Assembly (NCBI GenBank): GCA_964514395.1
Contig: CAZEQK010000001.1
Coordinates: forward strand, 94,399 to 158,398
Length of the DNA: 64,000 nt
From: CAZEQK01 sp964514395
Lineage (GTDB): Bacteria > Bacillota > Bacilli > Tepidibacillales > Tepidibacillaceae
Direction: 5' to 3'
Part shown: in pieces, positions 54,328 to 63,957 of the stretch
Layout: each line of letters begins with the position of its first letter
Position numbering within the stretch: position 1 is the stretch's first letter
The notes under the pieces: generated by a model
Databases searched by the model: none
What the model was told of the DNA's origin: nothing
Seen by the model: only the letters and a program-made list of their open reading frames with translations
Translations under genes and position numbers: made by a program

Positions 54328-55461
54328 CTAAAAGGAACGTAATTTATTTGTCCCATATTGAGCAAAAAATTCTTCCTTATACTCTAATAGTCGATCTTCT
54401 AAGATCGCCTTACGAATATTATGCATTAAATCTAACAAGAAATAAAGGTTATGATAGGTTGTAAGTCTTAATCCGAATATTTCATCCGCTTTTAATAGAT
54501 GGCGAATATAAGCCTTTGAATAATTTCTACAGGTGTAGCAGCCACAATTAGGATCTAACGATGTAAAATCTCTAGCATATTTTGCATTTTTCGCCACCAC
54601 TCTACCCTTACTTGTCATTGTGGTTCCATTTCTTGCAATTCTTGTAGGTAGTACACAATCAAACATGTCAATTCCTCGTATTACTCCTTCAAATAAAGAT
54701 TCAGGATCACCGACACCCATTAAATAACGAGGCTTGTTTTCTGGTAGTAATGGTGTTGTATGCTCTAACATATCAAACATGATATCCTTCGGCTCACCTA
54801 CACTCAGTCCTCCTACTGAATATCCTGAAAAATCGAATTGAGTCAGCTCCTTGACACTTTGTTCACGTAAATCCTTATACATACCACCCTGTACAATACC
54901 AAATAAAGCTTGATCTGTCTCTCTTTTATGTGCTTTTAAGGATCTCTCTGCCCATCTTGTTGTTCGTTCTAGCGATTTTTTTACATATTCCCGATCTGCA
55001 GGATAAGGAGGACACTCATCAAAGGACATGATAATATCAGCACCAAGTGAATTCTGGATCCCTATCGATTCCTCAGGACCTATAAATAGCTTTTCACCGC
55101 TTAAATGATTTCGAAAGTGAACGCCTTCTTCCGTGATATTCCTTAAATCACTCAAGCTAAAAACTTGAAATCCACCACTATCTGTTAAAATGGGTCTATC
55201 CCAGTTCATAAATTTATGTAAACCACCAGCTTCTTCAACAATTTGGTGACCGGGTCGAATGAATAGGTGGTAAGTATTGCTTAGGATGATTTGAGCATTC
55301 ATTTCCTTTAATTCTTCTGGACTCATCGTTTTCACTGTTGCTTGAGTCCCAACAGGCATAAAGATAGGTGTTTCGATAATTCCATGGGGTGTATGAAGTC
55401 GACCTAATCGAGCCCCCGTTTTTTTATCTTTTTTAATCAATTCGTATTTAATTGCAGACAT
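54328..55461 (-). CDS. tgt: tRNA-guanine transglycosylase
   Basis: Exchanges guanine-34 for preQ1 in GUN-anticodon tRNAs (377 residues). DSGGFQVFSLSDL near residue 93, SFDECPPYPADREY near residue 146, the nucleophile aspartate in FDCVLPTRIARNG near residue 270, and the zinc site CGCYTC...H near residue 310 are all present. It lies two bases after queA and makes its substrate tRNA. Confidence 0.97.
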   Translation of the reverse strand: MSAIKYELIKKDKKTGARLGRLHTPHGIIETPIFMPVGTQATVKTMSPEELKEMNAQIILSNTYHLFIRPGHQIVEEAGGLHKFMNWDRPILTDSGGFQVFSLSDLRNITEEGVHFRNHLSGEKLFIGPEESIGIQNSLGADIIMSFDECPPYPADREYVKKSLERTTRWAERSLKAHKRETDQALFGIVQGGMYKDLREQSVKELTQFDFSGYSVGGLSVGEPKDIMFDMLEHTTPLLPENKPRYLMGVGDPESLFEGVIRGIDMFDCVLPTRIARNGTTMTSKGRVVAKNAKYARDFTSLDPNCGCYTCRNYSKAYIRHLLKADEIFGLRLTTYHNLYFLLDLMHNIRKAILEDRLLEYKEEFFAQYGTNKLRSF

Positions 55462-55463
55462 AT

Positions 55464-56522
55464 TTATTCTCCTCTGTAGTCCTTATCATGTGAGCTATGA
55501 ATAAGCATAGCATCACCGAAGCTAAAAAAACGATATTTCCTATTAACGGCCTCATGATAAGCATGCATAATCGTTTCTCTATCAGCAAAAGCACTAACCA
55601 GCATAATTAATGAGGATTTAGGTAAATGAAAATTAGTGATTAAACCATCGACCGCCTTGTACCTATAACCAGGATAAATAAAAATATCAGTCCAGCCTTG
55701 TTTTTCATAAAAAATACCTGACACTTTATCAATAGCTGTTTCTAATGTTCTAACTGAAGTTGTACCAACTGCGAATATTTTCCTACCTGACTGCTTTACC
55801 GTATTAAGTAGGTCAGCTGATTCCTTAGATAAGGAATAAAATTCTGAATGCATGATATGCTCTTCAATTTTTTTAACTGAAACTGGTCGAAAGGTGCCAA
55901 GGCCGACATGAAGCGTAACATAAACAATATGAATCCCTTTTTGTTTAATTTTCGCTAACAAATCCTTGGTGAAGTGAAGACCTGCTGTAGGAGCAGCTGC
56001 GGAACCAAGATTTTTTGCATATACTGTTTGGTATCTATCCTTATCCTCTAACTGTTCTTTTATATATGGAGGTAACGGCATTTTACCAAGCTGGTCTAAT
56101 ATTTCATTAAAAATTCCTTCATAGGTAAATTTAATAATTCTACCTCCAGCCTCTGTGGTATCAACCACTGTTCCAGTTAAAAAACCGTCACCGAAAACCA
56201 GCTCATTTCCTGGACGAAGTCTTTTACCAGGTTTAACAAGTGTTTCCCAACGGTCATCCTCTAATTGCTTTAATAGTAGAACCTCTATCTTTGCAGCTGT
56301 ATCTTTTTTATTACCAAATAAACGTGCAGGTAACACCTTGGTATCATTTAATACTAAAGCATCCCCTTTTTGTAGATATTCTAAGATGTCTGTAAACCTT
56401 CTATGCTCTATCTCTTTTGAATCCTGATTTAAGACTAATAGTTTCGATTCATCCCGCTTAGCTAAAGGGGTTTGAGCAATTAATTCTTCTGGTAATTTAA
56501 AATCAAATAATTCTATATCCAT
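55464..56522 (-). CDS. queA: S-adenosylmethionine:tRNA ribosyltransferase-isomerase
   Basis: Adds the epoxycyclopentanediol to preQ1-tRNA, using the ribose of SAM (352 residues). N-terminal FDFKLPEELIAQTPLAKRDES, AAPTAGLHFTKDLL near residue 180, and the C-terminal NFHLPKSSLIMLVSAF near residue 315 are diagnostic. Ten residues longer than usual at the C-terminal end (SSHDKDYRGE). Confidence 0.96.
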   Translation of the reverse strand: MDIELFDFKLPEELIAQTPLAKRDESKLLVLNQDSKEIEHRRFTDILEYLQKGDALVLNDTKVLPARLFGNKKDTAAKIEVLLLKQLEDDRWETLVKPGKRLRPGNELVFGDGFLTGTVVDTTEAGGRIIKFTYEGIFNEILDQLGKMPLPPYIKEQLEDKDRYQTVYAKNLGSAAAPTAGLHFTKDLLAKIKQKGIHIVYVTLHVGLGTFRPVSVKKIEEHIMHSEFYSLSKESADLLNTVKQSGRKIFAVGTTSVRTLETAIDKVSGIFYEKQGWTDIFIYPGYRYKAVDGLITNFHLPKSSLIMLVSAFADRETIMHAYHEAVNRKYRFFSFGDAMLIHSSHDKDYRGE

Positions 56523-56562
56523 CGTAAATCTTCATCCTTATTATTTAGTAGGTTCATTCATG

Positions 56563-58692
56563 TTAATATATTTTTTTCAATTCAATATTTTTGTAATAGT
56601 ATTTCAAAATTTCCTGGTAAGTATACCCATTATCTGCTAATCCTTTAGCACCCCACTGTGACATTCCTATGCCATGGCCAAAACCATTCCCATGGATAAT
56701 ATAGCTTTGATCCTTCGTAGCAATTCTCAGTGTCTGATTAGAGTCCATAATCATATATTCTTTATTATTATAGTTCGCTCCTTTTAATATGGATAGTAAA
56801 TCCTTTGACTGTACAAATACTGAATCCCTTCCATTGACAATAGACGCTTTTTTACCATCAGCACCCAAAACCTCAATTCTTCCCGTTTGCTCAATATTAA
56901 ATAATGTGCTTCTAACACCATTCGCTTTTCCACCTAACATGGTTCGATAATAGTCTGGATATTTCACAGGTATCGGCGTTTCCCCATCAGCTAATTTAGT
57001 GACTCTACCAGATGATCCCCTTTCCATCACCTTTAAATCCATAATCGGTTGGGTAAATGGTTTAGAAGAATCTAGTAGGTAGGTATTAACCATTTTTGTC
57101 ATATCAGCTACAGAAATGGGCCCAGCAATCCAAGAGTAAGGATTATTTTCATAGACGGTATCTAATATAACAATCTCTTCATTCTTTAGCAAGGTTGTTG
57201 TTGCATAAAAATCATAAATACTAGGTCCAATTCTAAAATTAACTGGTTCATCATTAATAACTCCATATTGGTAGCCTAGATTATTATATTTATCTAATTT
57301 ATCAATTAAATCACTACGTACATAGCCTGTTTCACCATTATCTCTAATGATACGATACCAAAGCCATGTTGTATCTAAAACACTTTTATCCCACGGGGAA
57401 TCCTTTACCTCGGTGTAAGGGATAGTCTGTCCCCATACCTCTGTCCCATCTGCAGTTTTCCCACCAGCATTGGAACTATAAAAAGCATTTATCGGTTTTC
57501 CATTCATTATTGCAATGATGCCTTTCGTTCCATCTACAGCAGCTTTAATCTTATCACTTTCTTTTAAAATACCATTATATACTTGATCTGCGGTAGTATC
57601 AAAAATATCCGCTATTTTACTTCTTGGATTTAATAACTTGTTATATGCATAGGTCCTTGCTGCAATAGCTTGAGCTTTCAGTGCCTCTATCGGCCACGCA
57701 TCATACATTTCTGATCCTACTACACCATATAAATACTGTTGAATGGATAGCTCATTGACAACTGAAAAAATATCATTGTCTATTTGAATGGTTATCGCTC
57801 CACGATATTGATTAGCATGAACACCTGAAGTACGTTCCTTCAATAAAATTGTCGAGGTTTTTCCCTTGATATCTATTGGATTAATGTGAATTACCATCGT
57901 TTGGGGAAATGACAGCAATGGATATGTTAAGATGCCACTTTTATCAATTTGAAAACCCTGCTTTTCCATTACATATTGGTCTACGATCGCCTGATGTAAA
58001 TTTACATGTAATTTTTTTAATATGGATTGCTCTAACTGCTGTAGGCCATTTATGTTACTTTCCTCTCCTACCCATATTTGTTTCTTCCATTGATTGAGAC
58101 TCTTGTTGTATACCTGTATGACATATGCATGAAAGCCAAGGTCCGTAAGCTGCTGTAATTTTATCTTTAACAATTGATCATTCGATATGTCGCCTAATGT
58201 CAAATGCAAGGGACCAATGACTTTTCCTGTAATATTTAAATGATCCTCTATTACTGTTTTAAAGTCATTTAACTGTTCTATTGAACTAAATCCACCAGCG
58301 ATGACACGGTAAAATATTTGTTTATTTTTTGTAATTATTTCATTTGTTGTCTTTATTTTAACCCTATTCAACTGATCGATTTTGTGAAGTAAATCATCTA
58401 CTGTACTTTTATCTGTTGTTTCTATCAATAACAATCGGTATCGATCATATTCAACCCCAACATTATCGTTTTCTTTCGTTTGATATATATAGCTATTGTT
58501 AGTTATCTTTAACCCCGTAGACCCAGATAAAGTAAGGCTATTCTCTTCATCGCTTTCTCCATTAAGTAATAATACTTTTATGCCACTAAGGTCTTGAGAT
58601 TTACCTACAGTAGGTAACATGATTAAAGAAAGTAATCCAAAGATAACTATTAAAATGACCTGTCTTTTGACAAACTGATAACTCTGCCACAT
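56563..58692 (-). CDS. SpoIID/LytB-domain protein with N-terminal SPOR-like part
   Basis: Exported or membrane-anchored protein (709 residues). A signal anchor spans residues about 12-30. The next 200 residues contain a SPOR-like segment (FYRVIAGGFSSIEQLNDFKT near residue 105) and possibly a second one; SPOR domains bind denuded glycan. The SpoIID domain (about 300-470, NELSIQQYLYGVVGSEMYDA, then ALKAQAIAARTYA) continues with an insertion and ends in GNGFGHGIGMSQWGAKGLA. SpoIID is a lytic transglycosylase in engulfment; the catalytic Glu in SEM is conserved. This is a paralogue, not spoIID itself, judged by its length and site beside queA. Confidence 0.85.
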   Translation of the reverse strand: MWQSYQFVKRQVILIVIFGLLSLIMLPTVGKSQDLSGIKVLLLNGESDEENSLTLSGSTGLKITNNSYIYQTKENDNVGVEYDRYRLLLIETTDKSTVDDLLHKIDQLNRVKIKTTNEIITKNKQIFYRVIAGGFSSIEQLNDFKTVIEDHLNITGKVIGPLHLTLGDISNDQLLKIKLQQLTDLGFHAYVIQVYNKSLNQWKKQIWVGEESNINGLQQLEQSILKKLHVNLHQAIVDQYVMEKQGFQIDKSGILTYPLLSFPQTMVIHINPIDIKGKTSTILLKERTSGVHANQYRGAITIQIDNDIFSVVNELSIQQYLYGVVGSEMYDAWPIEALKAQAIAARTYAYNKLLNPRSKIADIFDTTADQVYNGILKESDKIKAAVDGTKGIIAIMNGKPINAFYSSNAGGKTADGTEVWGQTIPYTEVKDSPWDKSVLDTTWLWYRIIRDNGETGYVRSDLIDKLDKYNNLGYQYGVINDEPVNFRIGPSIYDFYATTTLLKNEEIVILDTVYENNPYSWIAGPISVADMTKMVNTYLLDSSKPFTQPIMDLKVMERGSSGRVTKLADGETPIPVKYPDYYRTMLGGKANGVRSTLFNIEQTGRIEVLGADGKKASIVNGRDSVFVQSKDLLSILKGANYNNKEYMIMDSNQTLRIATKDQSYIIHGNGFGHGIGMSQWGAKGLADNGYTYQEILKYYYKNIELKKIY

Positions 58693-58872
58693 ATTTTTAC
58701 GAATCCCCTTTTTTATTTAACCTTTTTCGTTTTATGCTTATTTGCTTCTCCATCACAGAATTCGACATTCTTCTATGGTATTCCTGCAATAATTCTTACT
58801 ACTTGTTACCAATCCTTAGATACGTTAAAATTTAGTACATATATCAAAATAAGATGAAACTGGTGATAGGAT

Positions 58873-60609
58873 ATGACTGAAAAAAGAATCATTGGTACTG
58901 CCGTATCTACTGGAATTCGTATCGGTATTGCTAAGGTTTTTATAGCTGAACCAATAATAAAAAGCTTAAATGAAGATGAATTTATAGAAGAGGCACTCAT
59001 AGAATCCGAATTAGAAAGCTTTAATCGTTTAAAACAGAAGATAAATAGTGATCTAGAGGAATTGGTTCAGCAAACAAAGTCAGCCCTTGGTGAGGAAGAG
59101 GCTGGGATTTTTATCGTTCAACAAGAGCTATTAAACGACCCGACCTTTTATGCTGAAATAAAAAAAGCAATCACTAATAATTGCTATTCCTTAAGAAAAG
59201 CAATCCGACAAGTCATGGAAAAGCTTATTCAGCAATTTTCAAGTATAGATGACAGGTATTTTCAGGAAAGAGTTATTGATATGAAGGATTTAGAAAAAAG
59301 ATTATTAACGCATAAGATCAATCCATTTAGTCAATTTTTTGCACAAATTGATGAAACAAGTGTGATTATTGCAAATGAATTGACTCCATCAGAAACTATT
59401 CAATTATCACAAAAAAATGTGAAAGCGTTTATTACCAAGGCTGGAGGAGAAACTTCTCACTCTGTTATATTAGCGAGGTCACTTAATATTCCAATGATCA
59501 TCAACGTGCAAAATCATTTAGATTGGATAGAAGCGAATCAAACAATAATTGTAGATGGTTACTCTGGGACCATCATAATTGAACCAGAAGCAAATACACT
59601 ACAGGATTATCAGAAAAAAATCGTTCAAGAGAAAATAGAACAACAAAATCTTCTCAAATTTCGGAAGAAGAAAGCAATCACAAAAGATGATTACTTAGTT
59701 CATATTAGTGCCAATGTTGGTAATATTAATGATGTGAAATCTGCTGTGACAAACGGAGCAGAAGGGGTAGGGCTATTAAGAACAGAATTTCTATTTTTAG
59801 AAAACGAGCAATATCCTACAGAAGAAGAACAATTCCATGCTTATAAGCAAGTGATTTCAGAAATGAAGGATACGTATGTTACGATTAGAACCTTTGATTT
59901 TGGCGGCGATAAAAATTTACCCTATTTAGATTTACCGGATGAAGCAAACCCTTTTTTAGGCTATCGTGCAATAAGGATTTCTCTAGACCAGAAGGATTTA
60001 TTTTATAGCCAATTGCGAGCGATTATTCGTGCAAGCATCTATGGTAAAGTAAAAATCATGTTTCCAATGATTACAAGTCTTGAAGAAATAAAGGCCTCAA
60101 AGCGTATATATCATGAGGTTATTGCTGATTTAGAAAAAGAGGGTATTCCATTTGCTAAGGATATTAAGCTTGGAATCATGCTTGAGGTTCCATCTGCTGT
60201 ACTACTGATGGAACAATTTACTAGGGAAGTAGATTTCTTTAGTATTGGTACCAATGATCTAATTCAATACACTCTTGCTGTTGACCGTACTAACGATAAG
60301 GTCTCTTATTTATATGATTGCTTTCATCCAGCCATCATTAAACTTATCAAAATGGCTGCTGATGTAGCCCATAAAAATGACAAAGACTTAAGTATTTGTG
60401 GTTTTATGGCGAGTAATCATTCTGCTTTACCTATACTGATTGGATTAGGGATTAGGGAATTAAGTGCAAATGTGAATTTAATTAATAAATTGAAGCAATC
60501 TACTACAAAACTAAACTATGAAGCATGTAGAATCTTAACAGAGGAGCTATTAACATTAGGCTCTACTGGAGAAATTAAACAGCGCTTAATAGCATCTAAA
60601 GAAAAATAG
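58873..60609 (+). CDS. ptsP: Phosphoenolpyruvate-protein phosphotransferase (Enzyme I-like)
   Basis: 578 residues with Enzyme I architecture: N-terminal helical domain, swivelling phospho-histidine domain with KAGGETSHSVILARSL near residue 187 (the active-site His in SHS), and C-terminal PEP-binding barrel with EGVGLLRTEFLF near residue 295, FDFGGDKNLPYL, FFSIGTNDLIQYTLAVDR near residue 455 and the catalytic Cys in ICGFMA near residue 510. Usual Enzyme I has R where E stands in GGETSH, and GE where F stands after CG. No HPr gene is next to it, so it is a stand-alone copy and its partner is unknown. Confidence 0.85.
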   Translation: MTEKRIIGTAVSTGIRIGIAKVFIAEPIIKSLNEDEFIEEALIESELESFNRLKQKINSDLEELVQQTKSALGEEEAGIFIVQQELLNDPTFYAEIKKAITNNCYSLRKAIRQVMEKLIQQFSSIDDRYFQERVIDMKDLEKRLLTHKINPFSQFFAQIDETSVIIANELTPSETIQLSQKNVKAFITKAGGETSHSVILARSLNIPMIINVQNHLDWIEANQTIIVDGYSGTIIIEPEANTLQDYQKKIVQEKIEQQNLLKFRKKKAITKDDYLVHISANVGNINDVKSAVTNGAEGVGLLRTEFLFLENEQYPTEEEQFHAYKQVISEMKDTYVTIRTFDFGGDKNLPYLDLPDEANPFLGYRAIRISLDQKDLFYSQLRAIIRASIYGKVKIMFPMITSLEEIKASKRIYHEVIADLEKEGIPFAKDIKLGIMLEVPSAVLLMEQFTREVDFFSIGTNDLIQYTLAVDRTNDKVSYLYDCFHPAIIKLIKMAADVAHKNDKDLSICGFMASNHSALPILIGLGIRELSANVNLINKLKQSTTKLNYEACRILTEELLTLGSTGEIKQRLIASKEK

Positions 60610-60637
60610 TGCCCATAAGATTTAGGCACTATTTTTA
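60604..60637 (+). terminator. Terminator of ptsP
   Basis: AAATAGTGCC / GGCACTATTT stem followed by T residues; the ptsP stop lies inside the left arm. Confidence 0.85.
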
Positions 60638-60642
60638 TCCTT

Positions 60643-61422
60643 TTATTCACCTGTGAAATTCGGCTTTCTTTTTTCCAAAAATGCTTCGATTCCCTCACGA
60701 TGATCTGCTGTGTTCCTCATCTTAAATTGACTTTCCTTCTCTCGTTCTAAAAAAGCTTTAAGCTCCTCTTTGCTATTTTCAGTAAATATTTTTTTTGTTT
60801 CTAGCATCGCTTTGATTGGCATCGTTAGCCACGCTTCTGCTAGCTCCATTCCTTTTTGTAATACCTCCCCAGCTATTACCTGATCAATGAGTCCTAATCG
60901 TAGCGCTTCAGTCGCAGTTTTATTTGCTCCTTCCCAAATTAACTGCTTTGCTTTTGCTTCACCTAATCGTTTATTCATAAAATAATGGCCTCCACCATCA
61001 GGTATTAGCCCAATTTTAATAAAATTCATAGCAAATACCGTTGCTTCGTCGGCTAATATATAATCGGAAGCTAATGCAATACTAAAGCCGAGACCTGCTG
61101 CAGCACCATGTACTGCACTGATCACTAGCTTTGGCATCGTATAGATTATCATAATCATTTCATTAATGTTATCCATGACGGCATAAAATTTCTCTTTATC
61201 CATTTCTTCAAGCATTGTTTTTATGTCTCCACCTGCTGAAAAACCCTTGCCATTTCCAGAAATAATAATGATATCAGCATCCGAATCCTTTAATTTTTTA
61301 AAAGTGAGAAGCAATTCTTCTATCATTTTCAGATTCAATGCATTAATCGTCTTTGGACGATTAAGCTCTATGAAAGCAATCCTTCCTTTTTCCTTTAAAA
61401 TCACTGTTTCATTGCTCTCCAT
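60643..61422 (-). CDS. Enoyl-CoA hydratase/isomerase family protein
   Basis: Crotonase-fold enzyme (259 residues). The oxyanion-hole segments are KGFSAGGDIK near residue 60 and VHGAAAGLGFSIA near residue 103; the catalytic-region motif reads KIGLIPDGGGHY near residue 135, where the second catalytic Glu of a true hydratase is replaced by D. An isomerase or ring-type hydratase (PaaG/PaaB-like, YhaR-like) is therefore as likely as a beta-oxidation hydratase. It follows the CoA transferase by 3 bases. Confidence 0.85.
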   Translation of the reverse strand: MESNETVILKEKGRIAFIELNRPKTINALNLKMIEELLLTFKKLKDSDADIIIISGNGKGFSAGGDIKTMLEEMDKEKFYAVMDNINEMIMIIYTMPKLVISAVHGAAAGLGFSIALASDYILADEATVFAMNFIKIGLIPDGGGHYFMNKRLGEAKAKQLIWEGANKTATEALRLGLIDQVIAGEVLQKGMELAEAWLTMPIKAMLETKKIFTENSKEELKAFLEREKESQFKMRNTADHREGIEAFLEKRKPNFTGE

Positions 61423-61425
61423 CCT

Positions 61426-62526
61426 CTATTCCCCTCCTAAGATAATTCCTTTTTTTATGTATTCTTTTAGTTCCTCATCACTCTTCTTTAGTAAGCTCTT
61501 TAGAATTCCTATTGTGTTTTCACCTAACTTTGGTGCGATACCATCCGTATTTGCTAAGTTCTTTTCCTTCATATAGGGATAACTTTCTAATTCACCAACC
61601 TCTAAAATGGGAGTCAAGCAGCAATCTACTTCTAGACTAAACTGTGTCCAGTACTCTAGATTTTTTGATAGGAACAAATTTGTTAATTCTTCATATACCT
61701 TGTTATCAGCAGATCTCATTGATAAATGTGCTGGTATCCACTCTTCTTTCTCCACCGCATTACAAAAATTTATCCAAAATTTTGGTTCTAACGCTGCTAG
61801 ACTCACATATCTATTATCCTTCGTTTGATAGATATTATAGGATATCAGCTCACCATCTAATTGTTTAATAACGTTATCTTTACCGGTTTTTAGGCTTGTG
61901 AATATGTTAATATTCATTAATGAAAGAATAGCATCCATTAAAGAGAGATCTATATGTTCACCAAGACCCGTTCTTTCTTTTTTATAGAGGGCTGCTAAAA
62001 TGTTTTCAGTAGCTGCCATCCCCCCTATAATATCCGCAAAGGTTAGCTTGGGAAGAATGGGTCTGCCAGTTTTATCCCGAAGCTGGGACAAGACACCACT
62101 TAACGAAAGAAAATTCAAATCATGACTGCCAAATGCAGACATAGCGCCATTTTGCCCATATCCTGAAAGAGATAGATAAATAATCCCTTTGTTTAATTCT
62201 TTTATTCTTTCATAATGAAGGCCAAATCGCTCCATTACACCAGTACGAAAATTCTCTATTACGATATCCGCATGCTGGATAAGCTCTTTCGCTATACGAC
62301 TTCCCTCTATCTCTTTTAAATTAATACAAATACTTTTTTTATAACGGTTATTTGCAGCAAAGATAACACCTGTTGCTTCCTTTTCTTTTCCAAAATATCT
62401 TGTCGGGTCACCAGTTAGTGGCTCTACTTTTATAACCTCTGCTCCAAGTTTCGCTAGTCTTAAACTAGCATAGGAACCGGGAATATACTGGGAAAAATCC
62501 AAAATTCTTATACCGTCAAGTAACAT
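61426..62526 (-). CDS. CoA transferase family III (CaiB/BaiF type)
   Basis: A 366-residue class III CoA transferase or racemase. The N-terminal part has LDFSQYIPGSYASLRLAKLGAEVIKVE (trimmed: LAKLGAEVIKVEPLTGDP near residue 25), the NLKEIEGSR region, and the catalytic aspartate in FGSHDLNFLSLSG near residue 132; SLMDAILSL and the C-terminal PILEVGELESYPYMKE are typical of the alpha-methylacyl-CoA racemase branch. Start: GGAGGACTATATAC before ATG. Together with the hydratase and thiolase it points to branched or aromatic acyl-CoA breakdown. Confidence 0.85.
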   Translation of the reverse strand: MLLDGIRILDFSQYIPGSYASLRLAKLGAEVIKVEPLTGDPTRYFGKEKEATGVIFAANNRYKKSICINLKEIEGSRIAKELIQHADIVIENFRTGVMERFGLHYERIKELNKGIIYLSLSGYGQNGAMSAFGSHDLNFLSLSGVLSQLRDKTGRPILPKLTFADIIGGMAATENILAALYKKERTGLGEHIDLSLMDAILSLMNINIFTSLKTGKDNVIKQLDGELISYNIYQTKDNRYVSLAALEPKFWINFCNAVEKEEWIPAHLSMRSADNKVYEELTNLFLSKNLEYWTQFSLEVDCCLTPILEVGELESYPYMKEKNLANTDGIAPKLGENTIGILKSLLKKSDEELKEYIKKGIILGGE

Positions 62527-62630
62527 GTATATAGTCCTCCTATCACAATTATTGTTCCTGTGTTTCCCTATATTAGATATTCCGAAAAAAACAAAGAAAT
62601 CCTCTTTTTTATTTTATCTGCTTTAGATGG

Positions 62631-62661
62631 ATAAAAATGTCATGAACATAAGTCCATGACA
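62631..62661 (-). terminator. Terminator of the thiolase gene
   Basis: TGTCATG / CATGACA stem with TTTTTAT on the minus strand. Confidence 0.85.
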
Positions 62662-62742
62662 CCTTATCCTTCTATTCTCTATCATCTACTGTTTTCACGA
62701 TAACTATGAATCATTTTAAATGCAAATTTTCATTGGCAGAGT

Positions 62743-63894
62743 CTACATTCTTTCAATAATAGTAGCAGTAGACATGCCATGTCCAATGCATATAGTCAGT
62801 AAACCATAGCGACCATTCATTCTTTCCAATTCATGTAGTAGTGTTGTCATTAATTTTACACCAGTAGCACCAAGTGGATGACCTAAAGCGATGGCTCCAC
62901 CATTTACATTAACCTTATTTAAATCTGCCCCAAAAGTTTTTTGCCAAGCTAAGACAACAGGTGCAAATGCCTCATTGATTTCTACTACATCTATATCATC
63001 AATTGTCAAACCAGCTTTCTCTAATACCTTTTTTGTTGAAGGTATAACACCGTCAAGCATTAATTTGGGATCAGAACCCACAACTGCACGACTAACAATT
63101 CTTGCGCGGGGCTTAAATCCTAACTCCTTTGCCTTTCCATGCTCCATTAACAGCATTGCAGCCGCGCCATCACTTATTTGACTGGCATTCCCAGCAGTGA
63201 TTACTCCACCCTCTTTAAAAACAGGCTTTAGCCCTGCTAATGCTTCTAACGTAGTATCTTCCCTTGGCCCTTCATCTACTGAAAATAATGCGGAATTCCC
63301 TTCTTTATCTACACCTTCTATCGGAACAATTTCTCTTGTGAATCTTCCTTCTTTTATCGCCTTTAAGGCACGTTGATGACTATTATATGAAAATTCATCT
63401 AGCTGCTCACGGGTCAATCCATATTTTTCTGCAATGAGTTCAGCAGATATTCCCTGCCACACTAATTCATGTTTTTCATGTAGGGACTTAGGGATTGTAC
63501 TATCATTTCCATCGCTAAACATAGGTACCCTTGTCATGTTCTCTACCCCTGCAGCGATCGTGATATCCATATCTCCTGAGAGTATCTCTTGACTTGCAAA
63601 ATGTATCGCCTGTTGTCCAGAGCCACACATTCTATTAATTTGAACGGCTGGAACCTCCACTGGGAATCCTGCATCTAATGCTGATAATCTACCAATATTA
63701 AACCCCTGTTCAAGTACAGGAGATACACAACCAATTACAATGTCCTCTACAAGCGCTTTATCGATTTTTGCTCTTTTTACCACTTCATCTAATACTTTAG
63801 CTGCCATATTGACAGGATGCGTATTCCGAAGAGAGCCCTTTCTTTTTCCTACTGGTGTGCGAACTGCATCAATGATTACGACTTCCCTATCCAT
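62743..63894 (-). CDS. Acetyl-CoA C-acyltransferase (thiolase)
   Basis: Thiolase (383 residues) for beta-oxidation or acetoacetyl-CoA metabolism. The nucleophilic Cys is in NRMCGSGQQAIH near residue 90, NEAFAPV near residue 310, GGAIALGHPLGATG near residue 340 (with the catalytic His), and the second Cys in CIGHGMS near residue 370. The usual CIGGG/CIGLG has H in the fourth position here. ATCG region and good ribosome site (GGAGGCGATA) support the start. A dehydrogenase gene precedes it on the same strand. Confidence 0.92.
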   Translation of the reverse strand: MDREVVIIDAVRTPVGKRKGSLRNTHPVNMAAKVLDEVVKRAKIDKALVEDIVIGCVSPVLEQGFNIGRLSALDAGFPVEVPAVQINRMCGSGQQAIHFASQEILSGDMDITIAAGVENMTRVPMFSDGNDSTIPKSLHEKHELVWQGISAELIAEKYGLTREQLDEFSYNSHQRALKAIKEGRFTREIVPIEGVDKEGNSALFSVDEGPREDTTLEALAGLKPVFKEGGVITAGNASQISDGAAAMLLMEHGKAKELGFKPRARIVSRAVVGSDPKLMLDGVIPSTKKVLEKAGLTIDDIDVVEINEAFAPVVLAWQKTFGADLNKVNVNGGAIALGHPLGATGVKLMTTLLHELERMNGRYGLLTICIGHGMSTATIIERM

Positions 63895-63918
63895 CGTATC
63901 GCCTCCAAAAATTTTTTT

Positions 63919-63945
63919 ATAAAGAAGACTTGGTTCAGGTGGAGT
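63919..63945 (-). repeat. Intergenic repeat, family B, right end only
   Basis: On the minus strand ACTCCACCTGAACCAAGTC then TTCTTTAT, matching the right end of the copies at 9802-9981 and 18687-18734. It sits between the dehydrogenase and thiolase genes. Confidence 0.65.
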
Positions 63946-63957
63946 AGCTTTGCTCTA

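Noticed and set aside
62891..63181. A plus-strand frame within the thiolase gene
   Set aside because: It is the antisense shadow of a well-conserved thiolase.
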